From: Pseudomonas sp. Leaf58
GTDB lineage: Bacteria > Pseudomonadota > Gammaproteobacteria > Pseudomonadales > Pseudomonadaceae
Length of the DNA: 64,000 nt
Assembly (NCBI RefSeq): GCF_003627215.1
Contig: NZ_CP032677.1
Coordinates: 1 to 64,000, forward strand
Direction: 5' to 3'
Shown here: one piece after another, positions 32,676 through 42,379 of the stretch
Numbering within the stretch: the first letter of the stretch is position 1
How the letters are laid out: every line of letters starts with the position of its first letter
The notes under the pieces: model-generated
The model's database searches: none
What the model saw: only the letters and a program-made list of their open reading frames with translations
Told to the model about the DNA's origin: nothing
Position numbers and translations under genes: made by a program

Positions 32676-32692
32676 GCGCGTCGCGTCTGAGA

Positions 32693-33616
32693 TTACAGCT
32701 TGGCTTTGACGGCCTCCAGGGCATTGCCATCGACCTTGGTAGTCACTCCAGCCAACCACCCTTCCAGCAGCTCGGGATGCGCCTTCAGCCAAGCCTTGGC
32801 TGCTTCATCAAAGCTGATCTTCTTGTCCACAACCTCGGCCATGATGGAGTTTTCCATATCCAGGGTGAACTTCAGGTTACCCAGAAGCTTCGCCGCATTC
32901 GGGCATGCTTGTGGATAACCCTTGCGTGTCAGTGTGTACACCTCGCCCTTGCTGCCAAACCATTTTTCCCCGCCTGTCAGGTAATGCATCTTCAGCTTCA
33001 CATTCATCGGGTGCGGGGTCCAGCCAAGGAAGGTGATGAACTGCTGTTTCTTCACTGCCCGGTCGACCTGCGTCAACATCGCCTGCTCGCTGGACTCCAC
33101 CAGCTTCCACTGGCCGAGGTTGAATTCATTCTTGTCGATGATTTCCTTCAACGACAGGTTGGCCGGTGCGCCAGAGCCAATTCCATATAGCTTCTTGTCG
33201 AACTGGTCGGCGTGTTTCTGCAGGTCGGCAAAGTCCTTCACCCCGGCATTCCACACATAATCGGGCACGGCCAGGGTGAACTCGGTTCCTTCCAGGTTGC
33301 GTGACAGCTGCTGCACGTCGCCGTTGGCGATGAACTTGTCATGAAAGCCTTGCTGCGCTGGCATCCAGTTACCGAGAAAGGCATCGACCCGACCATCCTT
33401 GAGGCCGCCGTAGATGATCGGTACCGCCAGGCTGTCAATCTTCACCTGATAACCCAGGCTTTCCAGCAGCAGGCGGGCCACGGCGTTGGTCGAGGCAATG
33501 TCACTCCAGCCGGGGTCGGCCAATTTCACGGTGCTGCATTGCGCGTCGGTGTCTGCAGCGTGGGCGGTGGCGGTGCCCAGGGCCAGGGCGAACACGGCGG
33601 CGGAGAACTTGTGCAT
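32693..33616 (-). CDS. choX: choline ABC transporter substrate-binding protein ChoX
   Basis: A periplasmic glycine-betaine/choline-binding protein of the OpuAC family. The 307-residue protein has a clear signal peptide (MHKFSAAVFALALGTATAHA, cleavage after about 20). The mature part has the LADPGWSDIASTNAVA and GNWMPAQQGF motifs that supply the aromatic cage. ATG 33616 was chosen for the signal peptide. It lies 14 bp downstream of betC, which releases choline from choline-O-sulfate. The permease and ATPase subunits are not in this window. Confidence 0.88.
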   Translation of the reverse strand: MHKFSAAVFALALGTATAHAADTDAQCSTVKLADPGWSDIASTNAVARLLLESLGYQVKIDSLAVPIIYGGLKDGRVDAFLGNWMPAQQGFHDKFIANGDVQQLSRNLEGTEFTLAVPDYVWNAGVKDFADLQKHADQFDKKLYGIGSGAPANLSLKEIIDKNEFNLGQWKLVESSEQAMLTQVDRAVKKQQFITFLGWTPHPMNVKLKMHYLTGGEKWFGSKGEVYTLTRKGYPQACPNAAKLLGNLKFTLDMENSIMAEVVDKKISFDEAAKAWLKAHPELLEGWLAGVTTKVDGNALEAVKAKL

Positions 33617-33630
33617 GGCGGTCTCTCTTC

Positions 33631-35148
33631 TCAATCCAGGGGTGCGGGCTGTGGATAACGTGCCTTGCGCTCGAGGTCGTCGAGATCGATGTGGTTGCGC
33701 ATGTACTGTTGGCTGGCGTCCACCAGCGGTTGGTGGTCCCAGCTTTTCAGCTTGCCGATGGCCAGCGCCTCGGCCACCAGGCGGCGCCGCCGCTGGCTGG
33801 CCAAAACCTGCTGGCGCAGGCTGGGGATATCCCAACGCTGCTGTGCTTCATCGACAAATGCCTGCAGCAGCGCCTGGTGGTCTGGGCTGCCGGTGAGGTT
33901 CTCCCGCTCGTGCGGGTCGCGGCTCAGATCATAGAGTAGGCAAGGGTCGTCTTCGCTGTACACGAATTTATACGGCCCACGGCGGATCATCATCAGCGGG
34001 CCGACGGTACCTTCGGCCATGTACTCACCGATGACCTGGTCGTGGCCGCCCTGCCCTTGCAGGTGGCCGAGCAGCGAGCGGCCGTCCAGGTGCAAGTGGT
34101 TATCCACAGTACCGCCGGCCAGTTCGACCAGGGTCGGCAGCAGGTCGCAGGTGGACACTGAGGCGCTGACCCGGGCTGGCGCGAAGCGCTTTGGCGCGTG
34201 CACCAGCAGCGGCACCCGCGCTGACATCTCGAACCAGTGCATCTTGTACCAGAGGCCTCGCTCACCCAGCATGTCGCCGTGGTCGCCGGAAAACACGATC
34301 AGGGTGTCCTCAGCCAGGTTGCATTCCTCCAGGGTTTGCAGCAGTTGGCCAATGTTGTCGTCGATGTAGCTGCAGGCGCCAAAATAGGCGCGGCGAGCGT
34401 CGCGTATCTTGTCCACAGGCAGCGGCTTGTTCCACAGGTCGTAGACCTTCAGCAGGCGCTGCGAATGCGGGTCGAGTTGTTGCTGGGCAAACTCGGCGCG
34501 TGGCATAGGGATATCAACACCTTCGTAGCGATCCCAATACCGCTTGGGGATGGTGTAGGGATCGTGCGGGTGGGTCATCGACACGGTCAGGCAGAACGGC
34601 CGGCCATCGTTTTCACGCACATGGTCGTACAGGTACTGGCGCGCCTTGAACACGACTTCGTCGTCGAAATCCAACTGGTTGGTACGCACGCACGGGCCTG
34701 CCTGCAATACCGAGGACATGTTGTGGTACCAGCTTGGGCGCACATCCGGGTCATCCCAGTTCACCGCCCAGCCGTAGTCAGCCGGGTAGATATCGCTGGT
34801 CAGGCGCTCTTCGTAGCCGTGTAGTTGGTCCGGGCCGCAGAAGTGCATCTTGCCCGACAGCGCAGTGCGGTAGCCCAGGCGGCGCAGGTAGTGCGCGTAC
34901 GTCGGCACGTCGGCGGGGAAGTCGGCGGCGTTGTCGTATGCACCGATGCGGCTGGGCAACTGGCCGCTGACCAGGGTAAAGCGCGAGGGCGCGCACAGTG
35001 GGCTGTTGCAGTAGGCCGAATCGAACACCACGGCCTGTTCGGCCAGCCGGCTGAGGTGTGGCATGTGGATGGGCGAAGGGCCGTAGATCGGCAGCAAAGG
35101 CGCGGCCATCTGGTCGGCCATGATGAACAGGATATTCGGGCGCGTCAT
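33631..35148 (-). CDS. betC: choline-sulfatase
   Basis: Hydrolyses choline-O-sulfate to choline and sulfate. The 505-residue type I sulfatase has the metal-binding N-terminus PNILFIMADQM. The formylglycine motif is LCAPSRFTLVSGQLPSRIG with Cys52 (C-A-P-S-R) as the modified residue, and VFSGDHGDMLGERGLWYKMHW follows. It ends in the C-terminal choline-sulfatase extension (about 450-505). ATG 35148 gives the usual length; ATG 35160 is an alternative. It is divergent from a LysR regulator and followed by choX. Two DnaA boxes lie in or at the end of the gene (33650, 34100). Confidence 0.93.
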   Translation of the reverse strand: MTRPNILFIMADQMAAPLLPIYGPSPIHMPHLSRLAEQAVVFDSAYCNSPLCAPSRFTLVSGQLPSRIGAYDNAADFPADVPTYAHYLRRLGYRTALSGKMHFCGPDQLHGYEERLTSDIYPADYGWAVNWDDPDVRPSWYHNMSSVLQAGPCVRTNQLDFDDEVVFKARQYLYDHVRENDGRPFCLTVSMTHPHDPYTIPKRYWDRYEGVDIPMPRAEFAQQQLDPHSQRLLKVYDLWNKPLPVDKIRDARRAYFGACSYIDDNIGQLLQTLEECNLAEDTLIVFSGDHGDMLGERGLWYKMHWFEMSARVPLLVHAPKRFAPARVSASVSTCDLLPTLVELAGGTVDNHLHLDGRSLLGHLQGQGGHDQVIGEYMAEGTVGPLMMIRRGPYKFVYSEDDPCLLYDLSRDPHERENLTGSPDHQALLQAFVDEAQQRWDIPSLRQQVLASQRRRRLVAEALAIGKLKSWDHQPLVDASQQYMRNHIDLDDLERKARYPQPAPLD

Positions 35149-35210
35149 GGAGGCTTCCATCGTTGAAGGTTATGCGAACCGCTTGCCTACCAAGATGCGA
35201 CTGCGGATAA

Positions 35211-35227
35211 CATGGGTAAAGCCCATG
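35211..35227. promoter_or_regulatory. inverted repeat, candidate operator of the betC regulator
   Basis: CATGGG-TAAAG-CCCATG is a perfect dyad in the divergent region, 63 bp from the betC ATG and 29 bp from the LysR ATG. LysR proteins usually bind such dyads; the assignment is inferred. Confidence 0.5.
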
Positions 35228-35256
35228 GCGGGCAATGATTGGGATTAGCCACGCTT

Positions 35257-36156
35257 ATGTTTGACCACCTTGCCGAGCTGTCACTGGATACCTTGCGCGT
35301 GTTCGAGGCTGCAGCGCGGTTGCGTGGCTTTACCGCTGCTGCGGTGGAGCTGGGCACCACGCAGCCGGCGGTGAGCCAGCAGGTCAAACGGCTGGAGGCG
35401 CAGTTGGCTACGCGCCTGTTCGACCGCATTTACCGGGGCATCGAGCTGACTGAGGCTGGCCGGGTGCTGTTTGAACAGGTGCATCAGGGTTTACAGGCCA
35501 TGGACGAGGGCATTGCCCAGGCCAGTGGGCGCAGCCAGCGTGAGGTGTTGCAGGTAGCTACCGACTTTGCCTTTGCGGCGTTTTGGCTAATGCCACGGCT
35601 GCAGCGTTTTCATGACGCTTATCCACAGGTGGATGTGAGCCTGGTCACGGGTGAACGCAGCCAGGGTATGTTGCGCCCGGACATTGACGTGGCGGTGTTG
35701 TTTGGCGACGGGCGTTTTCACCAGGGTGAGAGCCGCTGGCTGTTCGATGAAGAAGTTTTCCCGGTCTGCAGCCCCCGGCTAACTCATGGCAAACCCTTGT
35801 CAGCCGTGGCTTTGCAACGATTGCCGCTGCTGCATTTGAAGGGTGAGCAGGCCAGCCGCTGGTTTGACTGGGCGGGGGTGTTTCGCGCGTTTGGCGTAGC
35901 CAGCCCACCGCCGGCGGGGCAGTTGCGCTTCGATAACTATACGTTGCTGATCCAGGCGGCCATTGCCGGGCAAGGGGTGGCGATTGGCTGGGGGCACCTG
36001 GTGGATGGGTTGGTGGAGCAAGGCTTGCTGTGCCGGCCGCTGGAGGGGAGTTTGTGCTCGGAGCGCGGGTATTACGCGGTGTTGCCGCCGCGTAAGCGGC
36101 GTGGGGCGTTGATCGAGCGGTTTGTGGATTGGCTGGAGCAAGAGCGTAGCCTTTGA
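35257..36156 (+). CDS. LysR-family regulator of choline-sulfate use
   Basis: A 299-residue LysR protein. The helix-turn-helix covers about 8-66 (AAARLRGFTAAAVELGTTQPAVSQQVKRLE), then a GcvA-type effector domain. Homologues next to betC activate the choline-sulfatase operon in response to choline-O-sulfate or choline; that role is inferred from divergence. ATG 35257 lacks a strong Shine-Dalgarno, and TTG 35239 is a possible earlier start. A DnaA box (35629-35637) is embedded. Confidence 0.85.
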   Translation: MFDHLAELSLDTLRVFEAAARLRGFTAAAVELGTTQPAVSQQVKRLEAQLATRLFDRIYRGIELTEAGRVLFEQVHQGLQAMDEGIAQASGRSQREVLQVATDFAFAAFWLMPRLQRFHDAYPQVDVSLVTGERSQGMLRPDIDVAVLFGDGRFHQGESRWLFDEEVFPVCSPRLTHGKPLSAVALQRLPLLHLKGEQASRWFDWAGVFRAFGVASPPPAGQLRFDNYTLLIQAAIAGQGVAIGWGHLVDGLVEQGLLCRPLEGSLCSERGYYAVLPPRKRRGALIERFVDWLEQERSL

Positions 36157-36162
36157 GATTTC

Positions 36163-36193
36163 GGGGCCGCTTTGCGACCCATCGCCGGCGATC
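36163..36193. repeat. fragment of the second REP-like family
   Basis: GGGGCCGCTTTGCGACCCAT followed by CGCCGGCGAT matches the left end of the larger element at 45347-45462. It sits between convergent genes and touches the end of the gene at 36193. Confidence 0.6.
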
Positions 36194-36810
36194 TAGACCA
36201 CGAAGTTCAGATGCTCGCCCCGGTGCAAATCCAGCTCCAGCATATCCACCATCCCCGCCGCGATCCTGGCCAGACGCCGCAGTGGCTCAGCTAGTCCAGG
36301 TTCCAGCGTGCCCTCGGTGCTGCGAAAGTGCTCCACCCCCAACCCGGCCAGTTCCTGCGGCGCGTTGATCAGCGTCCAGTGCAACACACTGCGTTGTAGC
36401 CCATCGACCACCTGATCCACGCATTCGCGCTCTATCTCGCTGTACTTGCTCGGCTCATCCAGCACATCGAAATCGCCCACCAGCAACAGCCGGCGTATAG
36501 TCGTAGGCTTCAACCCCGCCACCAACGCGTCGCTCATGCGGGCTTGTTCCAGCAGGTCACGCGGTGCCAGCGCCGACAGTAGGGCTATCACCGCCGAGCC
36601 TCCGGCCGCGCCTTGCTCTGCCTGGTCGGCATCGCCCAGCCCACCTATCTTGAAATGCAGGCCAGGGCGCGGGGCGTGGCGGTTGAGGTTGTCGACCACG
36701 GCGGTCACTTCGTGCTGGCGCGACAGCAGCTCGACCATCAGGGCACTGCCCAGGCTGCATTCAGGCCCGAACAGGACCAGTTTGAATACTGGGGTTTCGG
36801 CGTTTTTCAC
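36193..36810 (-). CDS. NAD(P)-binding Rossmann-fold protein of unknown role
   Basis: A 205-residue protein resembling NAD(P)H-binding atypical short-chain dehydrogenases (NmrA-like). It has a beta-alpha-beta N-terminus (LVLFGPECSLGSALMVELLSRQHEVTAVV), a Val/Ile-rich core strand (RRLLLVGDFDVLD), and lacks a clear Tyr-x3-Lys catalytic pair. Start GTG 36810 is supported by GGGAG 7 nt upstream; the upstream ATG at 36876 overlaps the divergent gene. I do not recognise its substrate. It is divergent from the DOPA-dioxygenase-like gene. Confidence 0.6.
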   Translation of the reverse strand: MKNAETPVFKLVLFGPECSLGSALMVELLSRQHEVTAVVDNLNRHAPRPGLHFKIGGLGDADQAEQGAAGGSAVIALLSALAPRDLLEQARMSDALVAGLKPTTIRRLLLVGDFDVLDEPSKYSEIERECVDQVVDGLQRSVLHWTLINAPQELAGLGVEHFRSTEGTLEPGLAEPLRRLARIAAGMVDMLELDLHRGEHLNFVV

Positions 36811-36862
36811 TGCATCACTCCCTTTGCAGGTGGTGATGGTTGGACCGCAATCAGGAGTTATC

Positions 36863-37195
36863 GTGCAGAGGATCAAGGGTTACCACGCCCATGTGTACTA
36901 CGACGCAGCGACCATGCAGCAGGCCCGTGAACTGTGCGAAGAGGCTTCGCGGCTGTTCCCGGTAACCATGGGGCGCATGCATCAAAAACCGGTTGGGCCG
37001 CACCCGGACTGGAGCTGTCAGTTAGCCTTCGAGCCGGAAATTGTGGGAGTGGTGTTGCCTTGGTTGGCGCTGTATCGGAAAGGGTTGGTGGTGTTCATGC
37101 ACCCGCTGACCGGGGATGAGTTGGCGGACCACCGCGATCATGCGATCTGGATGGGGGCTGTGCGGCCTTTGGACCTGTCGATGTTTGGTGGGTAG
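36863..37195 (+). CDS. DOPA 4,5-dioxygenase-family protein
   Basis: A 110-residue protein of the DOPA 4,5-dioxygenase-like (aromatic ring-cleaving) family. It has GYHAHVYYDA near the start (H-x-H) and GRMHQKPVGPHPDWSCQLAF, VVFMHPLTGDEL and DHRDHAIWMG, which supply metal-binding His residues. GTG 36863 has AGGAG 5 nt upstream. Related bacterial proteins are often small and cytoplasmic; the true substrate here is unknown. Confidence 0.8.
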   Translation: MQRIKGYHAHVYYDAATMQQARELCEEASRLFPVTMGRMHQKPVGPHPDWSCQLAFEPEIVGVVLPWLALYRKGLVVFMHPLTGDELADHRDHAIWMGAVRPLDLSMFGG

Positions 37196-37213
37196 GTATC
37201 TATTGGCTGGTAT

Positions 37214-37288
37214 GGCCTCTTCACGGGCAAGCCCGCTCCTACAGGGATGACACGATACCTGTAGGAGCGGGCTTGCCCGCGAACCAGG
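37214..37288. repeat. REP pair between the dioxygenase-like gene and trpA
   Basis: Inverted units with core CGGGCAAGCCCGCTCCTACAG (37223-37243) and its complement (37260-37281) lie between convergent genes. The core variant GCAAGC differs from the GTTTAC form at 32593. Confidence 0.9.
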
Positions 37289-37297
37289 CGATGCGGT

Positions 37298-38107
37298 TTA
37301 GCGACGAGCGCCGCGTACCCCTTCAGCCAGCGCCGAGCACAGGCTCAATACGTCGCTCACCGCCTGATCGGCACTCTTGGCCTGGGCAATCTTGTCGACC
37401 AACGCAGAGCCCACCACCACACCATCCGCCAAGCGGGCAATGTTCGCTGCCTGCTCTGGCGTACGAATGCCAAAGCCAACGCTGATCGGCAGATCGGTAT
37501 GCCGACGCAGGCGGGCGATGGCCTCGGTCACGTGTTCGGTGGTCGCCGAACCGGCACCGGTCACACCGGCCACCGACACGTAGTAGACAAACCCGGAGCT
37601 GCGCTCCAGCACGCGCGGCAGGCGCGCATCGTCAGTGGTCGGGGTGGTCAGGCGGATGAAGTCGATGCCCGCAGCCTGGGCTGGGCTAGCCAGCTCGGCG
37701 TCGTGCTCTGGCGGCAGGTCGACGATGATCAGGCCATCGACCCCCGCTTGCTTGGCTTCGGCCACGAACTTTTCCACGCCAAAGCGGTGGATCGGGTTGT
37801 AGTAGCCCATCAGCACGATCGGCGTGGTCTGGTTATCCACACGGAATTCGCGAACCATTTGCAGGGTCTTGGCCAAGGTCTGGCCGGCTTCCAGGGCGCG
37901 CAGGGTGGCCAGCTGAATAGCCACGCCATCGGCCATCGGGTCGGTGAACGGCATGCCCAGTTCGATCACGTCGGCCCCGGCAGCCGGCAGGCCCTTGAGG
38001 ATCTGCAGCGAGGCGTCGTAGCCCGGGTCGCCCGCGGTGACGAAGGTGACCAGTGCCGAGCGGCCTTCGGCCTTCAGTTCGGCGAAGCGTTGTTCAAGAC
38101 GGCTCAT
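37298..38107 (-). CDS. trpA: tryptophan synthase alpha subunit
   Basis: Cleaves indole-3-glycerol phosphate to indole. The 269-residue TIM barrel has the catalytic Glu in [17 protein letters not shown] and Asp in [14 protein letters not shown], plus the phosphate site [11 protein letters not shown]. Its ATG (38107) overlaps the trpB stop by 4 bp, coupling the two subunits. A DnaA box (37833-37841) is inside. Regulation by the divergent trpI is expected. Confidence 0.97.
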   Translation of the reverse strand: MSRLEQRFAELKAEGRSALVTFVTAGDPGYDASLQILKGLPAAGADVIELGMPFTDPMADGVAIQLATLRALEAGQTLAKTLQMVREFRVDNQTTPIVLMGYYNPIHRFGVEKFVAEAKQAGVDGLIIVDLPPEHDAELASPAQAAGIDFIRLTTPTTDDARLPRVLERSSGFVYYVSVAGVTGAGSATTEHVTEAIARLRRHTDLPISVGFGIRTPEQAANIARLADGVVVGSALVDKIAQAKSADQAVSDVLSLCSALAEGVRGARR

Positions 38108-39321
38108 GCCTGTTTCTCCTGGGCGGCCATATGGCTCATGACGGTTTGCATGTCTTTGTCGCCGCGGCCCGACAGGCACACGACCATCAGGTGGTCCTTA
38201 GGCAGGTTCGGTGCACGTTTGATCGCCTCGGCCAGCGCATGGGAGCTTTCCAGCGCTGGGATGATGCCCTCCAGGCGGCAGCAGGCATGGAAGGCGTCGA
38301 GGGCTTCGTCGTCGGTGATGCTGACGTATTCCACGCGTTTCACTTCGTGCAGGTAGGCGTGCTCCGGGCCGATGCCCGGGTAGTCCAGGCCGGCGGAAAT
38401 CGAGTGGGCATCGGTGATTTGGCCGTCTTCATCCTGCAGCAGGTAGGTACGGTTGCCGTGCAGCACACCTGGTACGCCGCCGTTCAGGCTGGCTGCGTGC
38501 TTGTCGGTGTGTACGCCATGGCCGCCGGCTTCAACGCCGATAATCTGCACGCTCGGCTCTTCGAGGAATTCATGGAACAGGCCCATGGCGTTGGAACCAC
38601 CGCCTACGCAGGCGACCAGACTGTCTGGCAGGCGGCCTTCTTTCTCGTGCAGCTGGGCGCGGGTTTCTTTGCCGATGATCGACTGGAAGTCGCGGACCAT
38701 GGCCGGGTAAGGGTGTGGGCCGGCGACGGTGCCGATCAGGTAGAAGGTGTCGTCGACGTTGGTAACCCAGTCGCGCAGCGCCTCGTTCATGGCGTCCTTC
38801 AGGGTGCCGGTGCCGGCGGTAACTGGGACGATCTCAGCGCCCAGCAGCTTCATGCGGAATACGTTGGCCTGCTGGCGCTCGATGTCAGTGGCACCCATGT
38901 AGATCACGCAAGGCAGGCCAAAACGGGCGGCGACGGTGGCGGTGGCTACACCGTGCATGCCGGCGCCGGTTTCGGCGATCAGGCGCTTCTTGCCCATGCG
39001 TTTGGCCAGCAGTACCTGGCCGATGCAGTTGTTCACCTTGTGCGCGCCGGTGTGGTTAAGCTCTTCACGCTTGAAGAAAATCTTCGCGCCGCCGCAGTGT
39101 TCGGTCAGGCGTTCGGCGAAGTACAGCGGGTTGGGGCGGCCGATGTAGTCGCGCTGGAAGTAGGCCAGCTCTTCGAGGAACTTGGGGTCAGCCTTGGCCG
39201 CTTCGTATTCGCGGGCCAGGTCCAGCACCAGTGGCATCAGGGTTTCGGCCACGTAACGGCCGCCGAACGAGCCGAACAGGCCATTGGCGTCGGGGCCGGG
39301 GCGGTATTGGGACTGGGTCAT
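38104..39321 (-). CDS. trpB: tryptophan synthase beta subunit
   Basis: PLP enzyme joining indole and serine. The 405-residue protein has the PLP-lysine motif [48 protein letters not shown] and the C-terminal [18 protein letters not shown] 39321 has GGAG 8 nt upstream; the in-frame TTG 39333 is not needed. First gene of trpBA. Confidence 0.97.
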   Translation of the reverse strand: MTQSQYRPGPDANGLFGSFGGRYVAETLMPLVLDLAREYEAAKADPKFLEELAYFQRDYIGRPNPLYFAERLTEHCGGAKIFFKREELNHTGAHKVNNCIGQVLLAKRMGKKRLIAETGAGMHGVATATVAARFGLPCVIYMGATDIERQQANVFRMKLLGAEIVPVTAGTGTLKDAMNEALRDWVTNVDDTFYLIGTVAGPHPYPAMVRDFQSIIGKETRAQLHEKEGRLPDSLVACVGGGSNAMGLFHEFLEEPSVQIIGVEAGGHGVHTDKHAASLNGGVPGVLHGNRTYLLQDEDGQITDAHSISAGLDYPGIGPEHAYLHEVKRVEYVSITDDEALDAFHACCRLEGIIPALESSHALAEAIKRAPNLPKDHLMVVCLSGRGDKDMQTVMSHMAAQEKQA

Positions 39322-39431
39322 GGGGCGCTCCAAGGCGTAATGAATGAGTGATGGGCTTTACTGTAACCACGGCAAGCCCGGCTGAAAACCGATAAGATTG
39401 CGCAAACTTGTCAGAAAAACTCACAGGTAAA
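39322..39431. promoter_or_regulatory. trpB/trpI divergent control region
   Basis: The 110-bp gap between divergent trpB and trpI. TTGCGCAA (39398-39405) is a palindrome close to the trpI start. In Pseudomonas, TrpI binds here and activates trpBA with indoleglycerol phosphate. Exact boxes were not resolved. Confidence 0.55.
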
Positions 39432-40328
39432 ATGGCCCACGACCTCCCTCCCCTCAACGCCCTGCGGGCCTTTGAGGCTACTGCTCGGCTTAACAGCGTC
39501 AGCCAGGCGGCTGAAGCGCTGCACGTAACCCATGGCGCTGTTAGCCGGCAGATCAAAGTGCTCGAGGAACACTTGGGCACGGCGCTGTTCGTCAAGGATG
39601 GGCGTGGCATCAAACTCACAGATGCTGGCGCCCGCCTGCGTGATGCCAGCAGCGAGGCCTTCGACCGGCTGCGCAGCGTCTGTGCCGAACTCAGCCGCGA
39701 CGGAAGCGAGGCACCGTTCGTGCTGGGCTGTTCGGGCAGCCTGCTGGCGCGCTGGTTCATTCCGCGGTTGGGGCGGCTGCAGGCGGATTTGCCGGAGTTG
39801 CGCTTGCACCTGTCGGCGGGGGAAGGCGACCTCGACCCTCGGCGGCCAGGGCTGGATGCGCTGCTGGTATATGCCGAGCCTCCGTGGCCTGCCGACATGC
39901 AGGTGCATGTGCTGGCCGAGGAGCGCATTGGGCCGGTGCTCAGCCCGCATTTCGCTGGCTGCGAGCGCTTGCTGGGGGCACCTGCCAAGGCCTTGCTGGG
40001 CGAGGCGCTGCTGCACACCACCTCGCGCCCGCAGGCGTGGCCGACCTGGGCGCTGGAACAGGGCCTGAACCCGGAGGCCCTCCACTATGGCCAGGCCTTC
40101 GAGCACCTGTATTACCTATTGGAAGCGGCCGTGGCGGGCTTGGGTGTGGCCATTGCGCCGCAACCGCTGGTCGCAGATGACCTGCGGGCAGGCCGTTTGA
40201 GTGCGCCATGGGGCTTTTCACCAACCCCTGCGGCATTGGCACTGTGGGTGCCCCGGCGCGCCGCAGATGGGCGCGCCGAGCAGTTGGCGCAGTGGCTACG
40301 TGCGGAGCTTGCGCGGCAGAGCGCTTAG
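39432..40328 (+). CDS. trpI: LysR-family activator TrpI
   Basis: Activates trpBA in response to indole-3-glycerol phosphate. The 298-residue protein has a GcvA-like helix-turn-helix ([38 protein letters not shown]) and an effector domain. ATG 39432 follows ACAGGTAAA; the longer in-frame start at 39408 is unlikely. Assignment rests on divergence from trpBA, a hallmark of pseudomonads. It overlaps the next gene's end by 4 bp. Confidence 0.92.
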   Translation: MAHDLPPLNALRAFEATARLNSVSQAAEALHVTHGAVSRQIKVLEEHLGTALFVKDGRGIKLTDAGARLRDASSEAFDRLRSVCAELSRDGSEAPFVLGCSGSLLARWFIPRLGRLQADLPELRLHLSAGEGDLDPRRPGLDALLVYAEPPWPADMQVHVLAEERIGPVLSPHFAGCERLLGAPAKALLGEALLHTTSRPQAWPTWALEQGLNPEALHYGQAFEHLYYLLEAAVAGLGVAIAPQPLVADDLRAGRLSAPWGFSPTPAALALWVPRRAADGRAEQLAQWLRAELARQSA

Positions 40329-40648
40329 TTGCGTTTGCACATCAGATACGCCGCCAATAGGCCCAGTGCGCCTATGGCTACGCCAGCGGTGGTATACGGG
40401 TGTTCCTGGGCGTAGTCACGGGTAGCGATACCCGTTTGGCGCGTACGTTGTTTCACTTCGTCATAGGCATCGCTGAGCAGGCTGCGCGAATGACGAAGGG
40501 CGCTCTCGGCGTTGCTGCGCATTGCCTTTACCGATTTCTGGGACTCTTCCGACGCATCATGCTTGAGGTTCTCCAAGCTTTTCAGAAGGCTCTCGATCTC
40601 CGCTTCCATGCTTTCCAGGGACGTCTTACGCAGCGAGTGGCGGGGCAT
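40325..40648 (-). CDS. DUF883 (ElaB/YqjD/YgaM) membrane-anchored protein
   Basis: A 107-residue protein with a charged amphipathic N-terminal region (about 1-80, coiled-coil-like). A single C-terminal transmembrane segment ([18 protein letters not shown]) follows the family motif [12 protein letters not shown]. coli relatives tether ribosomes to the inner membrane in stationary phase; a similar role is only inferred. AAGGAG precedes the ATG at 40648. Confidence 0.85.
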   Translation of the reverse strand: MPRHSLRKTSLESMEAEIESLLKSLENLKHDASEESQKSVKAMRSNAESALRHSRSLLSDAYDEVKQRTRQTGIATRDYAQEHPYTTAGVAIGALGLLAAYLMCKRN

Positions 40649-40799
40649 GTTGACTCTCCTTTGCAGTAGGGACTGTAAGGAATGCGACCTTAGGTCGGCG
40701 TGAAAGTGCGATCGAACTTTTACCAACGGTGACGGCTCGCAGGGTAAACCCGGCCTGCGCTGCTAGGCTGAACCTCACCGTTATCCAAGGAGAGCGCTC

Positions 40800-41015
40800 A
40801 TGACCGATCATCACACGTACAAGAAGATTGAGCTGGTGGGGTCTTCACCTACCAGCATCGAGGAGGCGATCAACAACGCCTTGGCCGAAGCCGGAAAGAG
40901 CATCAAGCACCTGGAGTGGTTTGAAGTGATCGATACCCGGGGCCATATCCGCGACAACAAGGCGGCGCACTTTCAGGTCACGCTGAAGGTTGGCTTCCGT
41001 ATCGCCAATAGCTGA
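40800..41015 (+). CDS. dodecin (flavin-binding)
   Basis: A 71-residue protein forming hollow dodecamers that bind riboflavin or FMN. The sequence shows the dodecin pattern [25 protein letters not shown], then [13 protein letters not shown], with the Trp that stacks on the flavin, and [12 protein letters not shown] strong AAGGAG ribosome binding site precedes it. Followed by a terminator-like hairpin. Confidence 0.92.
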   Translation: MTDHHTYKKIELVGSSPTSIEEAINNALAEAGKSIKHLEWFEVIDTRGHIRDNKAAHFQVTLKVGFRIANS

Positions 41016-41062
41016 AACACAGCCGGGCTGGATGAGCTCGGCGGGATCGGGTATTAGGAAGG

Positions 41063-41086
41063 GGGCGCCCTGGCGGGCGCCCTTTC
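41063..41086 (+). terminator. terminator-like hairpin after dodecin
   Basis: GGGCGCC-CTGGCG-GGCGCCC followed by TTTCT. It is a GC-rich stem with a short T run. Confidence 0.65.
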
Positions 41087-41115
41087 TGATTTCATCTGCA
41101 CAAGGAAAGCGATTG

Positions 41116-41337
41116 ATGAACAAACTGATTCTGGCGCTGGGTCTGATGACCCTGGCCGGCGGTGCGCTTGCAGCCGGCAAGCCGTGCGAGGAGCTGAAGG
41201 CGGAGATTGCCGCCAAGCTGGATGCCAAGGGCGTCACCGGCTACAAGCTGGAGATCGTCAACAAGGGCGAGCCGGCCGGCAAGGTGATTGGTAGCTGCGA
41301 GGGCGGGACCAAGGAGATTGTGTACCGCCGCGGCTGA
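41116..41337 (+). CDS. DUF1161 periplasmic protein (copy 1)
   Basis: A 73-residue secreted protein with a signal peptide (about 1-19, cleaved after LAA) and the DUF1161 core: GKPCEELKAEIAAKL ... GYKLEIV ... IGSCEGGTKEIVYRR. The two Cys probably form a disulfide. A paralogue with the same layout lies at 43033. Function is unknown. Confidence 0.8.
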   Translation: MNKLILALGLMTLAGGALAAGKPCEELKAEIAAKLDAKGVTGYKLEIVNKGEPAGKVIGSCEGGTKEIVYRRG

Positions 41338-41345
41338 TGTGTTGG

Positions 41346-41373
41346 CTTCTTCGCGGGCTTGCCCGCGAAGAAG
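41346..41373. repeat. REP half-unit, perfect palindrome
   Basis: CTTCTTCGCGGGC-TT-GCCCGCGAAGAAG is a perfect dyad with 13-bp arms. It is located between convergent genes and could work as a bidirectional transcription end. Confidence 0.85.
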
Positions 41374-41374
41374 G

Positions 41375-42379
41375 TCACGCGCTCTTGAGGGCCTGCGCCA
41401 TCAGCTCATAGGACCGAATCCGGTCAGCATGCTCATACAAATCACAGGTAAAGATCAGCTCATCCGCACCGGTTTGCTCCAGCAGCACCTCCACCTTGGC
41501 CCGCACCTTCTGTGGGCTGCCAATCATCGCCAGGCCCAGGAAGCTGCCAACCGCATCCCGCTCGTGGGGCAACCACAGCCCATCCATGCTCTCCACAGGC
41601 GGCTTTTGCATCAGACTCTGCCCGCGAATCAGCGCCAGGATGCGCTGGTACACCGAGGTGGCCAGGTATTCGGCCTTTTCATCGGTATCCGCTACTACCA
41701 TGGGGATGCCCAGCATCACATACGGCTTGGCCAGCGTGGTCGAGGGCTTGAAGTGGTTGCGGTAAACGCGGATCGCCTCGTGCATGTAGCGCGGCGCGAA
41801 GTGCGAGGCGAAGGCATAGGGCATGCCGCGCATGCCGGCCAGCTGGGCACTGAATAGGCTGGAGCCAAGCAGCCACATCGGTATGTCGGTGTCATACCCG
41901 GGCACGGCGATCACTTTTTGATCATCGGTGCGCGGGCCGAGGTAGCGCGACAGTTCTTCGACATCGTCCGGGAAGTCGTCCGGGCTGCCAGCGCGATCGC
42001 GGCGCAGGGCGTAGGCGGTCATCTGGTCGGAACCCGGCGCGCGCCCCAGGCCGAGGTCGATGCGCCCTGGGTAGAGGCTGGCCAGGGTGCCAAACTGTTC
42101 GGCAATCACCAGCGGCGCGTGGTTGGGCAGCATGACCCCGCCAGAGCCCACGCGAATGGTCGAGGTGCCACCGGCCAAGTAACCAATCAGCACCGAGGTG
42201 GCCGAACTGGCGATGCCGTCCATGTTGTGGTGCTCGGCCACCCAGAAGCGGTTGTAGCCAAAGCGTTCGACGTGTTGCGCCAGGTCCAACGAATTGCGCA
42301 ATGACTGCGCGGGGCCAGCGTCAGCGCGCACGGGCACCAGGTCGAGGGTGGAAATCTTCAGGTCACGCAGCTGGGTCAT
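41375..42379 (-). CDS. luciferase-like flavin monooxygenase (LLM class, YhbW-like)
   Basis: A 334-residue TIM-barrel flavin monooxygenase. It has the family pattern [44 protein letters not shown] near 10-52 and [39 protein letters not shown] near 77-115. GGAGG precedes the ATG. Substrate unknown. It is divergent from an OsmC-family gene, which may suggest a stress or detoxification context. Confidence 0.88.
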   Translation of the reverse strand: MTQLRDLKISTLDLVPVRADAGPAQSLRNSLDLAQHVERFGYNRFWVAEHHNMDGIASSATSVLIGYLAGGTSTIRVGSGGVMLPNHAPLVIAEQFGTLASLYPGRIDLGLGRAPGSDQMTAYALRRDRAGSPDDFPDDVEELSRYLGPRTDDQKVIAVPGYDTDIPMWLLGSSLFSAQLAGMRGMPYAFASHFAPRYMHEAIRVYRNHFKPSTTLAKPYVMLGIPMVVADTDEKAEYLATSVYQRILALIRGQSLMQKPPVESMDGLWLPHERDAVGSFLGLAMIGSPQKVRAKVEVLLEQTGADELIFTCDLYEHADRIRSYELMAQALKSA

